Below are positions 7,301 through 9,653 of a stretch of 9,653 nucleotides of DNA, one piece after another. The DNA comes from an uncultured Roseateles sp. (GTDB lineage: Bacteria > Pseudomonadota > Gammaproteobacteria > Burkholderiales > Burkholderiaceae). Under the pieces are notes generated by a model that saw only the letters and a program-made list of their open reading frames with translations, searched no databases and was not told the DNA's origin. The stretch's first letter is position 1, and the number at the start of each line of letters is the position of its first letter. The position numbers were made by a program, and so were the translations under genes. The stretch spans positions 1 to 9,653 of the forward strand of contig CAMLKW010000173.1 of assembly GCA_946480605.1 (NCBI GenBank). The letters are read 5' to 3'.

Positions 7301-7338
7301 AAAAGCGAAGGGCCGCGTCCTGTAGGAGGCGGCCCTTT
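7301..7338 (-). terminator. Probable intrinsic terminator after the secreted-protein gene
   Basis: A perfect 9-bp inverted repeat, AAGGGCCGC (7308-7316) and GCGGCCCTT (7329-7337), encloses a 12-base loop (7317-7328) that can add a short inner TCC/GGA pairing. Read on the minus strand it begins 20 bases after the stop of the upstream gene and is followed by CGCTTTTCC, a modest U-tract. This is consistent with a rho-independent terminator, although the U-run is short. It ends just before the prlC ribosome site, so it might instead act as a leaky or attenuating element upstream of prlC. Confidence 0.6.
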
Positions 7339-7357
7339 GCGGGTTCAGCTCAGACGA

Positions 7358-8023
7358 TCACTTGCCGGCGGCAGCGGCCTTCTCCTTGCGGATGGCCTTC
7401 TCGTCGTTCTCGTCGTAGGCCTTGTTGCTGCACTCGGCCTTCCACTTGTCGTTGGCGTCGAAGTACTTCTCCTGGCGCTCATCGATGGCCTTGAACTGCG
7501 CGTCCAGCGCATCGACCTTGTCGCTGAAGGCCTTGCGCTTGGCGCCCTGCTCGGCGTCGGCGGCCTTCACGGCCTCGAACATGGCATTGAAATCGGTGGT
7601 GCGCTTCAGATAGGCCTCGTTGCGGGCCTTCAGCTCTTCCTTCTTGAGCTTGGGCGCCTCGGCGGCGATGGCGGCGTGCTCGGCCAGGATGCCATCCTTT
7701 TCGGCCTTCACTGCCGCGATCTTCTTGCCCAGCTCGGTCTCGCCGGCCTCGACGGTCGCCTTCTCCGCCTTCAGCGCGTCGGCGTTGGCCTTGTAGGAGT
7801 TCTGCTCGGTCTTGATGGCCGCGGCTTCGGCGCTGTTGGCCTCCTGCTGGTCGATGCAGGCGCGCAGTTCCTCGCGCGACATCAGCTTGGGCTTGGGCTT
7901 CTCGACAACCGGGTTGCTGACCTTGTTGTTCTTCGGGTCGACCTTGGCCTTGGTGTTGGTGGTGATCTGTGCCTGGGCGGAAACGGCGAGGACCAGGGTC
8001 AGCGGAAGAAGAATGCGTTTCAT
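7358..8023 (-). CDS. Hypothetical secreted, Lys/Ala/Glu-rich helical protein
   Basis: I do not recognise a characterised family. The product is 221 aa with a clear Sec signal peptide (MKRILLPLTLVLAVSAQA, cleavage after A18), so it is likely periplasmic. After a polar linker with KPKPK (about residues 42-46), residues about 48-185 are strongly helical and charged (long K/E/A-rich runs such as ALKAEKATVEAGETELGKKIAAVKAEKD), suggesting a coiled coil or helical bundle. The mature protein has only two cysteines, C56 and C198, which flank the helical region and could form a disulfide. The C-terminus ends in a lysine/alanine tail (IRKEKAAAAGK). The coding start is the ATG at 8023, with no good Shine-Dalgarno site. 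The gene diverges from yaeQ and is followed by a terminator-like hairpin, so it is probably monocistronic. Codon use matches its neighbours, so nothing suggests recent transfer. Confidence 0.82.
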   Translation of the reverse strand: MKRILLPLTLVLAVSAQAQITTNTKAKVDPKNNKVSNPVVEKPKPKLMSREELRACIDQQEANSAEAAAIKTEQNSYKANADALKAEKATVEAGETELGKKIAAVKAEKDGILAEHAAIAAEAPKLKKEELKARNEAYLKRTTDFNAMFEAVKAADAEQGAKRKAFSDKVDALDAQFKAIDERQEKYFDANDKWKAECSNKAYDENDEKAIRKEKAAAAGK

Positions 8024-8130
8024 GGCGAGGGCGCAACTCGGGTTGCGAAGGTTCGGAACTGAAGGGTGGAATCATGCCATGAGGCTTCGCCGCGATAATC
8101 ACGGGCTGCCCTTTCGTTACCACCTTGTAC
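8024..8130. promoter_or_regulatory. Divergent intergenic promoter region
   Basis: This 107-base gap separates the start of the secreted-protein gene (leftward) from yaeQ (rightward) and must carry promoters for both. On the + strand, GATAAT at 8094-8099 is a good -10 candidate for the yaeQ-GNAT-argG set and would place a start site near 8106. No convincing -35 hexamer sits 16-18 bases upstream of it. No clear promoter is visible for the leftward gene. I saw no strong operator palindrome. Confidence 0.4.
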
Positions 8131-8687
8131 ATGGCGCTCAAAGCCACCATCTATAAAGCCCAGCTCCAGATCGCCGACATGGACCGCCATGTCTATGGCG
8201 ACCATGCCCTCACGCTCGCCTGCCATCCCAGCGAGACCGAGGAGCGGCTGATGATCCGCGTACTGGCCTTCGCGCTGAACCTGCCGGCCGACGAGATGCG
8301 CGGCCGGCTGGAGTTCACCAAGGGCCTGTCGGACGTGGACGAGCCCGATCTGTGGCAGCTGGACCTGACCGGCGACATCGTGCACTGGATCGATCTGGGC
8401 CAGCCTGACGACCGCCGCCTGATGAAGGCCCATGGCCGCAGCGAGCGCGTCAGCGTCTACAGCTTTGCGTCGAGCACCGAGGTCTGGTGGCGCAACCTGG
8501 AGAACAAGCTGACGCGGACGCCCAAGCTGGCGGTCTGGCAGATCCCGGCCGAGCAGTCGCAGGCGCTCAGCCGCCTGGCCGCGCGCAGCATGCAGCTGCA
8601 GATCAGCATTCAGGACGGCAGCGTCTATGTGTCGACCACCGAGGCGTCGGTCGAGATCCATCCCGTCGCGCTGAAGTCGCCCGCCGA

Positions 8688-8691
<4 letters not shown>
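8131..8691 (+). CDS. yaeQ: YaeQ family protein
   Basis: Product of 186 aa, close to E. coli YaeQ (181 aa). The start MALKATIYKAQLQIADMDRHVY is the standard family N-terminus, so the ATG at 8131 is preferred over the TTG at 8125. The conserved core includes HPSETEERLMIRVLAFAL (about 32-49), EPDLW (71-75), WIDLGQPDDRRLMKA (86-100) and VYSF (109-112). Structures of family members show a PD-(D/E)XK nuclease-like fold, and E71/D73, D88 and K99 lie in the right order to be the remnant or active acidic/basic site. No activity is firmly established for the family. It overlaps the following GNAT gene by 4 bases (ATGA) and is likely co-transcribed with argG. No Shine-Dalgarno site is visible. Confidence 0.93.

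Positions 8692-9653
<962 letters not shown>

Noticed and set aside
5488..7494. 668-codon open frame on the + strand opposite prlC
   Set aside because: It is a GC-driven shadow of the clearly identified M3 peptidase. Its translation is low-complexity (rich in Gly, Val, His, Gln, Leu) with no recognisable motif.

Overview
The window is dense, GC-rich bacterial DNA with strong G/C preference at third codon positions, short or overlapping gene junctions and few clear Shine-Dalgarno sites. Gene content (HisJ/LAO-type ABC operon, PrlC, YaeQ next to argG, the E. coli-type ArgG) fits a betaproteobacterium of the Burkholderiales. That placement is inferred from gene content and codon style; no rRNA or other marker is present. 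There is no gene-free stretch over 300 bases, and I see no tRNA, rRNA, IS element, CRISPR array or long repeat.

Region 1 (1-5198, + strand) is a tightly packed, probably single operon: two tandem paralogous periplasmic binding proteins, two HisQ/HisM-type permeases, a zinc-dependent AstE/aspartoacylase-family deacylase, a HisP-type ATPase and a small DUF454 (YbaN-like) membrane protein. Most junctions overlap or are a few bases apart. The layout makes a complete polar amino acid importer with its own cytoplasmic hydrolase inserted between permease and ATPase. The simplest reading is uptake of an N-acylated or similarly conjugated amino acid followed by release of the free amino acid. The substrate cannot be named from sequence.

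Region 2 (5236-8023, - strand) holds prlC (oligopeptidase A, M3 zinc peptidase) and, upstream of it, an unrecognised secreted, Lys/Ala/Glu-rich helical protein. A terminator-like hairpin separates them. prlC converges on region 1 with a 37-base gap.

Region 3 (8131-9653, + strand) diverges from the secreted-protein gene across a 107-base intergenic region. It reads yaeQ, a mini-GNAT (YjdJ/NATD1-type) gene and the first 224 codons of argG (argininosuccinate synthase), with a 4-base overlap and then a 7-base gap.

The most interesting part is region 1: a two-receptor importer with a built-in deacylase, in which the two receptors differ at positions that set ligand choice in the HisJ/LAO family.
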